A stretch of 64,000 nucleotides of DNA, from positions 13,239,501-13,303,500 of the forward strand of contig NC_091673.1 in assembly GCF_042453785.1 (NCBI RefSeq), read 5' to 3'. The notes under the pieces are model-generated. The model was given only the letters and a program-made list of their open reading frames with translations, had not been told where the DNA came from and made no database searches. The stretch is from Malus domestica. Taxonomy: Eukaryota; Streptophyta; Magnoliopsida; Rosales; Rosaceae. Position numbers and translations under genes: made by a program. Below, one piece after another: positions 54,837 through 64,000 of this stretch. Each line of letters starts with the position of its first letter. Positions within the stretch are counted from its first letter, which is position 1.

Positions 54837-57800
54837 ATGCTGCTGCCAATTTTATAAGGTAGATTATTAAATATCAAGTTGAACATAAGTTTTAAGGAAA
54901 AATACTATATTTAAGGAAAAATATCAAAGGCCAATTAAATATTTAAGGATAAGCCACAAACTTTATTGCAAGTGAACCTATGACTAAATAAAAGACATGG
55001 GCAATTACCATTTTTTCTCAAGTTTATTTCTTTTAGAATTTCATAAGGTCCCTTAAAGTCCGAGGTTGACTTTGAGGGTTTAGGGTTTTAGAAGGTCCAT
55101 TAAGTTTTGGGGTTGATCATTTACGGTTTAGGGTTATAGAATGTCCTTGGGCGCCCAAAATCTTAGAACTAAACCGTATGCCCTAAAGCGGCTAACGTCG
55201 TGAAAAATTTTCCTTCTTAAAAAAGTCTTACATATGCACGTTTGTCACAATTCATTGGGAAGGTTAATGACTATGAATTATGATTGTAGGGTTGGACGTT
55301 ATTGTCATTTTCACTAACAAATTAATTTGACTTTTCAACTAGTACCTAAACTAACTAAAAATAGAGAACATTAATGAAAAGCTCGCGGTACTGTTTACTT
55401 TAACGAAAAACCATATTTTTACATTAAAAATATGATATTTTAGCTTTAACTAAAAGTCACTTAGGTATGTACGCTACCTTATATACCTTTAAGTGGAATG
55501 TTTTGAGTTTTAGGTGAAATTTTCATTGTAACACTTATACTCCATTTTTAAAGACATTGAATGTGACACAATTTATTTGATGCTCTCTCAAGACCCCCGT
55601 GTAGCCACCTGATTGGTGATTTTGGATTATTGCATATTGATCGATCAATTTATATAGTCCAACACAATATAAACAACTAATTAATGTCGTTAGATAATAC
55701 AACGAGACAAGAGTATAAATATTCATAGTTGAATTGATTGTCACATTCATATACATGAAAGGTATAATTTTATATGTTTTTGAAATATCATCTCAAGTAG
55801 AATATAGAGGGAAGTGTCGCTCGGTTTCAATATTGTAGTTGGATGACCGTGGAATAAAATTTCTGAGAGGAAAATTTTGAGATGCTCAAGGCCTTGTACA
55901 ATTATAAAATGTTTAATGTCTTTTTCAAAGAATGTGAATGGTTGTGGCAAAAGATATGAGCTGTGAATGATGGGACCAAAATGAAAAGGATTCTAAAGTC
56001 TAGTTGTTGGAGTCTTGGAGAGCAGGATATTTGGGAGTACCATGCTAATTCACTATCTGTAGAAAGATGACCAATGTGAATCCCCCCAGCTCCCACTAGC
56101 CAATGCATGCGGATTGCAGTAGTGTTATCTGCCTAACTGTTGACTACTTGCCTCATCAATTTGCCTCCAATTTTTATATTATTTCTTATTGAAAAACATT
56201 ACTTAAAGTCCTTATATTTATGATCTTATGCATTGCCAGCACACTTAGGTGAAATGTATTAGTTATTACTAGGTTAGCATTGTGTGTTATACGAGCCCCT
56301 TTTAGTAGGAATTCAGTTTTATTGTAGCAATAGTATTTCTGTATGTAGAAAACTATATATTTATCAAATAAGACTCGTATTATGGAGAAACTCAATAAAG
56401 TACATAAGAGGTCATATGGTAAATTTGTACATGTTCCCCATGATAGTTTCATCTCTTTTTTGTCATTGTACACAATAAACAAAATTCATGTTCAAAAATT
56501 GCTATAGAGTTAGCATTCTAGATATGAACAAGTACAATGAGACTCCCTATAGTTTTCGCATCTTCTATTTTGGCTAGCTACGTACGTACCTAGCTAGGGT
56601 TATTTTGTCTTAAGACTCTTAGGGGGAGTAACCAACAACTTCGAACTTGGAAATTTCCAAAAAGACCGGCAGCCATGGATTCCAGCAGAATCCAGTCCCA
56701 CCCAACCAAACCAATGGAGATGGTGTGATATATGCATATAGCATGCTGGCCTTTAGGACACACATTCTCTTTTCCCACAGTGCTATGATCATGCCCTTGT
56801 TAGATTTTGCTTCTTCCTCCTCCAGCCACTTGGCCCTCTGAAACAGACCTCCCAACCCGACCTAACCCAGCATTTCTCTTCTCATGACAATGAACTTTGC
56901 CAATTGGGTTTCCACTTTTGTCACATCTCTCTCATGAAATTCCTCTCAACAATCTCATAAGTTTGGACCACCGCCCCGGCCCTGGTTTTCTCAAGTATTT
57001 TTTCTTTAATTCCTTCCACAACTATACAACTCGATCATTCTTGAAATATTCCAGAACAATCACTTTTATTTGATGGAAGTGTTTGTCTTACCATATGCAT
57101 TTATTATGTTGTCAAATTGTTATCTCTAAATCGTTGATCACGTTCATTTTGCTAGGATATGTAGTTTATTTTCACAAACGGGCAACATGCATGCGTTTTA
57201 TCAAGACTTTTGCTAGAAACTTCAAGAAAATGTTACCTTCACCATCCTTTTCTGTTTTTTTCAGAGAAAAGCAAGGCAACCAAATCGAATTTTCAGTGCA
57301 TCAAGATCATGACGTGTACAAAGAAATTTTCCACCTCAGATATCAATGATTCTCTCAAATCTAAATCCCCATCTTTTTCTTCAAACCATTTTTTTTTCCT
57401 GGAAATTCCAAGTTACTTTTAGGGAATATTTTGATATATCCTCGACCAGCTTTTTTCATCATCATGCATGGTTGTTTTGCTTTAACCCTAGCTCTCTATG
57501 TCGTCACAGCAAGTATATGTCTCCATAAAGTAAGGAAAGCTCTATTACTTGTGACATGTATACAACATGCCCATGTGATTGTCCCTCAAGAACAGCCAAT
57601 TTTTAAGTACTCGATTTAACTAATTAAGCAAGATATTTGTATATCATCCTTTAATGTAACCTCTTCTTTAAAAGAATAAAGGAATGACCTATCTCAATCA
57701 CTAAAAGAAATGTAGGTTCTCCCCTAAATATATAGTAATATATTTGGGCAAGCCCCTATGCTTATATATTCTCTCGTTATTCACGTGAATGCATTATGTA

Positions 57801-60227
57801 CGGATGGCAAGGGGATTGTGGTTATGGTTAAGAGGGTTTTACTTATGCACCTAATGTCCTAGTTCGAATTTTATCCCTATTTCTTGTATTAAAAAAAAAA
57901 ATTATGTATGGATCGAATTTAAAGCACAACTTAATTTATTCGATTCGCTTGAATCTTTATTTTGGCCAAATTTCCCATTGAACTATTATTATTAGTCATT
58001 TTACCTCCTACCATCATATATGTTCATCACATTTCATGTAAGTTTTCATTTTCTTTTCTACAGCTCTCTCCTTGTTTCAATCTCTTGATTTTCTTTTGAT
58101 GTATTCGATCTAATGACTGAACAAAATTAGGAATGCTGTGGAACAAAAGTAAAGTGCGAAAATGCCATAATATATTTTGATAAACTCCTTGCCCATGTAT
58201 TTAGACGCTTTGACGGTATAACCATATCTTTCCAAAGTTGTTAAAGAGTGCTTGAGAGGAAGATCCGTTTAATTTTCAAAATGGAGAGGCAACTGGATTC
58301 CATGCATATAATCTAAAAGAAAATGGAGCACCTTGTAATCTTTGGTTACATCTTAAAAGGGGGGTTTTCCCCTTGCAATGAGTAAATCCCAAATGTTTAT
58401 CCTTCTTAATTTAAGTAGTAGTTTCTTAAATAACCAATGCCCTCTCTCATGCCTGTGTGGCCGAACTTATTCTCCATCATACTTGTATTATAATACAGCA
58501 AAACTCATTGGATATTTGGGTTTATTAAAATTTGAGTGTCTTAAGGTTCTTCTAAGATATAAAAATGGGAATTTTTCTTCGAGAGAGAATTTTTCTATCA
58601 AGAGAACAAAATAAAATAAAGCAACTAGCTAGAGAGAATGATGTGCTTATCTAGCATTAGATCATGCCTAACTTTGTTTTAAAAAGATGGATTTAGGCCA
58701 TTTTACCATGATTTTGAGAATAAAGTACTAAACATGAGGAATGTAGGATCAATCCTTTCATAAGAACAAAAATTAATTAAGGGATGAATTCTTATATTAA
58801 TCATATTCCAAAATAATTAACAATGACAAGATCGATCATTTTTATTCTTCGTACTAATTTGTAAAGGTTAGATTTCGCTTCTTATTAAATTAACTGTATA
58901 TATTATGTAAGTATGAGATGTACGCAAATGGTGGATTGTCCTAATGGATAAACCTTAATCTACATCCTACTATATTTCGGATTCAAAACCTACCCCCTTC
59001 TCTTAATCTAACTTAAAGTAGAAATATCAGTTATAATAAAAATAAAAACATGGAAGGTGATGTTACGCTTGATGATATTCCCTGCTTATTGTTAAATAAT
59101 TGGTGGACATTCAGTAGCCTAAGGTACTTATAGGAGCTGTTTGTTAAAAGGACTGTGGGCTATAGACCTAAAGTGAACAAGGTAGAATTGAGCTTCCATG
59201 GTCCAAGAGCCGAAAACTAACCAAGAATGCTTCTGGGCCTCGAGTGTAGTTTTTGTGGCTCGAGTCATATAGTTCCATTCATAAAAGAACAAACCTGATG
59301 GCCAATTTCTTGATCCTCACGCCAACATAGAGTTCTAGACTCTTCGAAACCCTTTAGCCTATGATTATACAATCCAACACAACTTAGGAAGCCACCGGTT
59401 TTAATCCAATCCAATCCCTAAATACTAATTAAGTTTTGTTGTCTCACAATGACTATGAAACCAAACCCTAAATGGAAACATGTATCTAGACAAACTATAA
59501 CATCTCTCCCCTTATATTTCATGTGCTCTCCTTTCACTCCCAGCCGTTCAAAACATTTTCAAGCTGATTCAAAGCTCAAGGTTATGCCATGTAAGCAACA
59601 ACAGCCTTACATTTGTTGATCAAATGTGTAGCCTCATCGCCAGATACACCCAAGCATGCATACAGAAAGGCAACCACCATCAAGCAGAAATCCGTTTATA
59701 TATAAGCAAGTAATGAGTTCAACTCTACTAGACGAAACCCCTACTAAAAACATTTAGATTGAGATATAATTTGGAAACAAAACATGCAGAAGTGACTAAC
59801 TCCTGCATATCATAACAAAGTTGAACCAATTAGTAAGAGCCTAATTACTAATTAACTTTTTTTAGCTTCAAACACAAACCCCATTTTATTAATTTCAAAT
59901 TCACATATAGGTAAAAAAATTAAGAACCATCAACAACCATCACATTAACCGCGTATTTATTGAAGAAAGTTGAGACTTCACCATAAAATTTATCAGCAAT
60001 ATATGGAGAGTAGTCTAATTTACTTATAAGCTCATATAAGATTCTTTCTCCCATAGGTTCCACCATAAGCCCATACAAGATTCTTTCTCTCATAGGTTCC
60101 ACCATAAAACCAATTTGACAATATGTGGAGTCCCACGAACCAGCTGCCTAGGGGGCATAGTTGCTGCACCTACGGAGACCTGTAACCTGGCACTGCCGCT
60201 GGCATGGGTACTCTTGGTAGGAGACGG
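54401..60227. other. Long intergenic region, no genes recognised
   Basis: Mostly AT-rich single-copy-like DNA. There is a (TA)n microsatellite at about 54807-54832 and a fragment of the ACTTTAACGAAAA MITE family at about 55370-55455 (GGTACTGTTTACTTTAACG). Near 60028-60103 a 38-bp segment with AAGATTCTTTCTCCCATAGG is duplicated in tandem. All open frames in the stretch (for example 55747-56482, 56590-56855, 57083-57619, 58378-58614) lack family motifs and splice partners. The GC-richer piece around 56630-56880 has nothing I can identify. Confidence 0.45.
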
Positions 60228-60944
60228 TTATCCATACAGTGGCGGTGCTGATGCAGTGTACTGATATCGGGGTGCCGGGGACGTGTATACGAATAGTGGC
60301 GGTGCAGATGGAGTATACTTATATCGGGGTTGTGGGGGAGGAAATGGCGGTGCCGTTGCAGTATACTCATATTGGGTTTGAGGCAGAACATAAGGCGGTG
60401 CCAGTGCAGTATCCTCATATTGAGGTTGCCTTGGAACATACGGTGGCCCCCGTGCGGTATGTTCATGTTGGAATTGCGGCCAAGCAAACGGCGGTTCCGC
60501 CGGTGAAACCGCCACTTTATCGCAGAACTTGTAAGAGAAGCGGAGTTCACCTTTGGGGTTACTTGAGGGGTTTGTAATAACATGGTAAGCCACGAACGTC
60601 ATGGTGGAGTTGGGGTTGGCCATGGTGTCAAAGAGCTCTTTAATGGGAGCAACCACTTGGCCAATGTACTTGTCGCCGAGGCGGCGCTTGCAGATGAGCT
60701 TGAAGACGAGGGCGAGGCGGCTCTGCTGGGCAAGACACTCGTCAACGGTGAAGTCCATGTGAAAGTTATTCCAGGTGGGATGAGTGCCGCAGTTTTGGGA
60801 TACGAAGGATTTGGTTTTCTGCTGTTCTTGGGAGTCGCCGTCGAGGACGGAGACGACGGCGTATACGGACATCTTGGTAAAGAAGTTGACATCTTTGAGG
60901 TCTTTGGCTGAGATGAGCTCCACTTCTAGTGTCATATGCCCCAT
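60228..60944 (-). CDS. C2-domain protein, SRC2-like, with Pro/Tyr repeat tail
   Basis: A single-exon minus-strand gene of 238 residues. Residues 3-145 form a C2 domain: MGHMTLEVELISAKDLKDVN, the Asp-containing loop VSVLDGDSQEQ, THPTWNNFHMDF and KYIGQVVAPIKELFD. The order and short N-terminus resemble plant SRC2 (soybean cold-regulated) proteins, which bind membranes and react to cold and calcium. Residues 150-238 are repeats of the type QYEYTATAPPF with Pro/Tyr spacing of about 16 residues, ending SAPPLYG. The usual long glycine-rich SRC2 tail is missing. Few of the canonical C2 aspartates are evident, so calcium binding is doubtful. The first ATG is used. A TATATA motif lies at about 61012-61020 and a (GA)n tract at 60951-60983 in the leader. 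Confidence 0.85.
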   Translation of the reverse strand: MGHMTLEVELISAKDLKDVNFFTKMSVYAVVSVLDGDSQEQQKTKSFVSQNCGTHPTWNNFHMDFTVDECLAQQSRLALVFKLICKRRLGDKYIGQVVAPIKELFDTMANPNSTMTFVAYHVITNPSSNPKGELRFSYKFCDKVAVSPAEPPFAWPQFQHEHTARGPPYVPRQPQYEDTALAPPYVLPQTQYEYTATAPPFPPPQPRYKYTPSAPPLFVYTSPAPRYQYTASAPPLYG

Positions 60945-60950
60945 TAATCT

Positions 60951-60982
<32 letters not shown>

Positions 60983-60983
60983 G
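60951..60983 (-). repeat. (GA)n/(CT)n microsatellite in the C2 gene leader
   Basis: A nearly perfect dinucleotide run lies just upstream of the C2-protein ATG. On the coding strand it reads CTCTCTC. Pyrimidine-rich leaders of this type are common in plant genes and are polymorphic markers. Confidence 0.85.
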
Positions 60984-61020
60984 GTTAATTAAAGAGAGGT
61001 TAGAATATTCGAGTATATAG

Positions 61021-61789
61021 GTGCTCAGAGGGGATCGAATAATTCAAATCCAAATTTTGGGCTATAACTAAGAAAGGAGAGAGATATATAAGAAAATTGG
61101 AGTTATACTCCTATATGAATTCTAAGAGAGTACAGATTGCATGATACAACTAATGTGTAGACATCTTCAAAACGATTTCTTTTACAAAACAGATTCATTA
61201 CTAAGAACATATATATAGTACCTTTCTTCATCTTAAAAATGCATATATATACGATTCTAATACTCATTGAGTTTTGCAGTAGTACTTTATTCTACAGGAG
61301 AAAGTGAGTTTTGTAGTGACAAAATAGGAAAGGGAGTACCATCCAAAGTAGAAAAGAATTCGGCAAGGATAAATCTAATTTCATCTATATGTTATACTTC
61401 TTCTCCAAGAGTCCAACTTAACCAGTGAAAATATATTCCTACGAAATACTAGTGAAAAATAAATTGGTAGAACCTTTGTTTTACAAAAAAAAATACGAAA
61501 ATCCAGTTTGGCATGTGTTGTCGTTCCCACTTCCATTGAGAAAGATGATGAGTCGATTTGATACTATATATATATAGTATGCTTTGGTAATTATTTAAGT
61601 GAAATTTTGATACTTTGATTTATATTTTTTAATGTAGGACATGCAAATTCATTTTGAGCAAAAAGTGATCAAACAGTTGAATTTTGGAGTGATTCAAATC
61701 AGAGGATATTTGTAAATCTCTCAGATTGTTAGTGTCAAAGTTTCAAAATTTTCTACTGAGCAGTTTATTTATGACAATAAAATAAGGGA
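61021..61789. other. Upstream of the C2 gene, AT-rich, no features
   Basis: A (TA)n run lies at about 61567-61578. I see no gene or delimitable repeat. The promoter of the C2 gene is expected in the first part. Confidence 0.4.
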
Positions 61790-63160
61790 CAAGTGCACGA
61801 AGCTGTCAAAATGACGTTTTGGGCTTATTTGGACTTTGTGGCATCCAAGATGGCATTTTATGGGTTTGGACCCTTCTGGAGATATGTTCAGAACATCTTA
61901 ATCTTTAAAATAAGTTGTCTTGGGCCTTTTTTTGAGCTGTTTTGAGCCCAGAACGTGGCTGATCAGTTTGCTGGTAGATTTCTCCATGTTTGACTAGGAA
62001 ATTGTTTCCATATTTGAGTAGGAAATTGTTTCTCTAGTTTCTCTTAATTTATTTTGTTTCCTAGTTTTATTGGAAGACATTTTCTAGGAATAATTTTATT
62101 TTGTAGTAGTATAAATAAGGTTAATTAGCCATTAGGGTTCTCGATGCACTACTTTGGAGAATTCGGCTTAGAGAGCTTTTGACGATTCAAATTTATTTAC
62201 AAGGTGTTTTATATCCATGTTCTTAACAACATTTGTGTGTAACTAATTTCTTTTGCTAGGATGAGACCATGAGCCTTAGCATGAATATGTAGTCTTTATT
62301 TAATTGCTTATGATATTATGCATGCATACTTTGAATTATTAATCAGTGTGTTTAAACTGTCTCTATATCTTAATGCTTAACTACCATTAAGATGTTTAAA
62401 TAAGTAATCGGATACAATTTGGTCTGAATATCACTGGAGGATTGAGTAGGGCTTCTTATGTTTGATAAGTGAAATTTCACTTAAGGTGAATATCACATTC
62501 TTAAGGGATGCATGGTTTTTCAAAAGGATTTCAAAAAACTTAATGAGTCCTGCAAGTTTACATTTGATCCGAATATCACAAATGAATTGAATGTTAGATA
62601 TACGTTCTTACTTAAATATCACGAGGAGAATATGCATAAGGAAAACCTAACCTTCAAAGTTGCATGTAAAATTCATAAATAATTCCTAAAACTACATAGG
62701 ATTGTTAAGGTGACGACAAAATTTGTCATTGTTTTCTAAAATTGGTTACTTTCAAATTGGTTTCTTTAATGTTTTTAGTAATTTTTTTACTAAAATTCGT
62801 TGTTATTATTTTAAGTCCAAAAAGAACCTTTTCTAAACTTTGTTTTAAATAATTAGTTAAGATTTGGTTTTTACATAAATTGTTTTAAATAATCCATGTG
62901 AGATGTGGGAACGATCTTACATGAGCATTTTTACTACAACTACCTCATTCTCTTGTAAATATTTTAAGTGTTTTTATCCTTACATTTGTATGTGGTAAAA
63001 ATCCTATCAAAAAATTAATTTGAGGGTGAGATACATTTATGAGGTCCTACTTTAGATTTTATTTCAAGGATATGAGTTGTTTATGTTTTAATTTTTATTG
63101 CAAGATCATTAATCTTATAGAAAATTAGATACACATGAAACTAATAAGATATTATTAGCC
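61790..63160 (+). mobile_element. Probable LTR-retrotransposon remnant, ends not resolved
   Basis: The stretch 61815-62230 looks like an LTR: ATGACGTTTTGGGCTTATTT and TTTGGACCCTTC upstream, then the TATA-like TAGTATAAATAAGG (62107-62120), CCATTAGGGTTCTCGATGCA and a transition into non-coding sequence with ATATCACATTC/GAATATCAC repeats. No second LTR, target duplication or coding region was found. It may be a large non-autonomous element or a remnant. Confidence 0.35.
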
Positions 63161-63164
63161 ATTT

Positions 63165-63335
63165 AGTATTACGGTCTAGTGGTATTCATCTTCACTTGTA
63201 AGTAAGATGTCTTAGGTTTGATTCTTGCCAAAGACGAATTTGAACTACATTATTTTGCTTTGCCCATTGTGAGGTTTAACCCACTCCCCCACCCCTTAGT
63301 GTAGATAATATTTTTAGTTCAAAAAAAAAAAAAAA
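63165..63335 (+). mobile_element. tRNA-derived SINE (Au-like)
   Basis: A pol III box A (GGTCTAGTGGTA at about 63173) and box B (GGTTTGATTCTTGCC at about 63213) are placed as in tRNA-derived SINEs. The body has CCCATTGTGAGGTTTAACCC and TTAGTGTAGATAATAT. The 3' end is an A15-type tail. I associate this family with Rosaceae and other dicots. The target duplication was not resolved. Confidence 0.75.
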
Positions 63336-63385
63336 TAGACGAACACGATATTTCAAGAATAATACTAAAATGGCAACTCCAGTTG

Positions 63386-64000
63386 AGGAGGATTTGAATG
63401 ATTTTAGTATTGGCCTGAGTCTATATTTTAGGAGAAAAGGAATGTAAATATTTTGTAATTATTAGAGTTATGTTTTAGAAAGGATATTGTGTCCTTTTGT
63501 AACAAGGATTGTATGTACTTTTATTCAAGATTATGGAATACAGAAAAGTTAGGTTGTAAAGTTCTATTTGGTATCAGAGTCTAGTTTGCTGTAACCCTAT
63601 AAACTGTAAAACAATATTTTCTTCCGCTGCTGTGTTCGGTCGACTTGTTCCTACGCTGCTTGTTGCAGGAATCGATCAGGCTATGTATATTGGATTTGCA
63701 GCAATCTGATCTTGCTGCTGCCGTGTATGGTGCTGTGCTTATGCAATTGTGCACCGTGTATAATTTCTACTGGTGGTGTCGTGAATTGGTCTTTGTCGTG
63801 CAGTGGGTATTGTTGGTCCTGCTGGATTGCAGCATATGGGTGGTCTGTTTTTTGCATATAAGATTTGTTTTTGGACTGCTAATTGTTGATACACTGTCTT
63901 TTGGTGAAGTTAGTTTTGCTGTGTTGTGTGTATTACCTGCCATTGTTGCAACTGATTATCGCAAAAGTTGACTGGAATTGTTGTTCTACAAGTGATGTGG
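63386..64000 (+). mobile_element. Start of a copia-type LTR retrotransposon, cut by the window end
   Basis: TGGTATCAGAG at 63569-63579 is the plant primer site complementary to initiator tRNA-Met, used by most copia and some gypsy elements. The roughly 180 bases before it would be the LTR: they contain GGATATTGTGTCC and a TGTAA-rich polyadenylation-like region. The left LTR end was placed near TTGAGGAGGATT by eye. The following 420 bases have an open frame (63645-63971) without gag motifs, so the element may be non-autonomous or the gag lies beyond the window. Confidence 0.55.

Noticed and set aside
56590-56860. A possible small gene or miRNA precursor in a GC-richer patch
   Set aside because: I compared it with conserved plant miRNA sequences I know and found no match, and no fold or protein family was convincing.
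60239-60911. Plus-strand frames opposite the C2 gene
   Set aside because: They are antisense shadows of the C2 coding exon, kept open by its repeat structure.

Overview
This is plant nuclear DNA, most likely from Rosaceae and probably the apple/pear group. The genes are intron-rich, with GT-AG introns and plant-type products. The space between them is packed with plant transposable elements: Cassandra TRIM, Tourist-like MITEs, hAT, Mutator-like elements, LTR retrotransposons and tRNA-derived SINEs. Several short repeats, such as the TTTAACGAAAA-type MITE and the 5S-bearing Cassandra LTR, look like families I associate with Malus/Pyrus. The genus is inference; no search was possible.

Eight cellular protein genes can be built exon by exon with consistent reading frames. 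From left to right they are: ribosomal protein S21 (4980-5911, +); an AlaX-type alanyl-tRNA trans-editing protein (7752-10276, +, 8 exons); a POL/PP2C-40-like protein phosphatase (13745-16157, +, 3 coding exons); a heavy-metal-associated isoprenylated plant protein (24221-23220, -, 3 exons); a small coiled-coil protein (29057-27507, -, 7 exons); a VAMP72-type R-SNARE (37735-41287, +, 5 exons); an FPF1-like protein (54292-53969, -, one exon); and a SRC2-like C2-domain protein (60944-60228, -, one exon). They are unrelated housekeeping, signalling and trafficking genes. Nothing suggests a cluster that works together.

The mobile elements carry most of the interest. A 6.15-kb hAT transposon (16867-23017) has a perfect 8-bp target duplication and an apparently intact 999-residue transposase in 4 coding exons. 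A 4.54-kb LTR retrotransposon (46612-51155) has matching 372-bp LTRs and a 5-bp target duplication. I see no gag or pol in it; instead it carries sense-strand fragments of several cellular genes: DnaJ/ARL-like, SWIB domain, aspartyl protease, and one unidentified. Its tail holds tandem arrays and repeated copies of its own promoter-like module. It is the best candidate in the window for an unusual gene-shuffling system.

Other delimited elements are a Mutator-like element with about 250-bp TIRs and a 9-bp duplication (30396-31780), a second one cut by the window start (1-1576), a 2.28-kb putative solo LTR inserted in one copy of a local segmental duplication (34603-36880), a Cassandra solo LTR (51307-51599), and two PIF/Harbinger-type MITEs flanked by TTA (1826-2141, 46091-46366). 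A 347-bp tandem array (2872-4481) is bracketed by a 77-bp direct repeat of a MITE end. The right edge runs into a copia-type retrotransposon with a tRNA-Met primer site.

The remaining intergenic DNA is AT-rich with decayed repeats, and I saw no convincing tRNA, rRNA or miRNA genes. All joins, identities and counts were made by eye.
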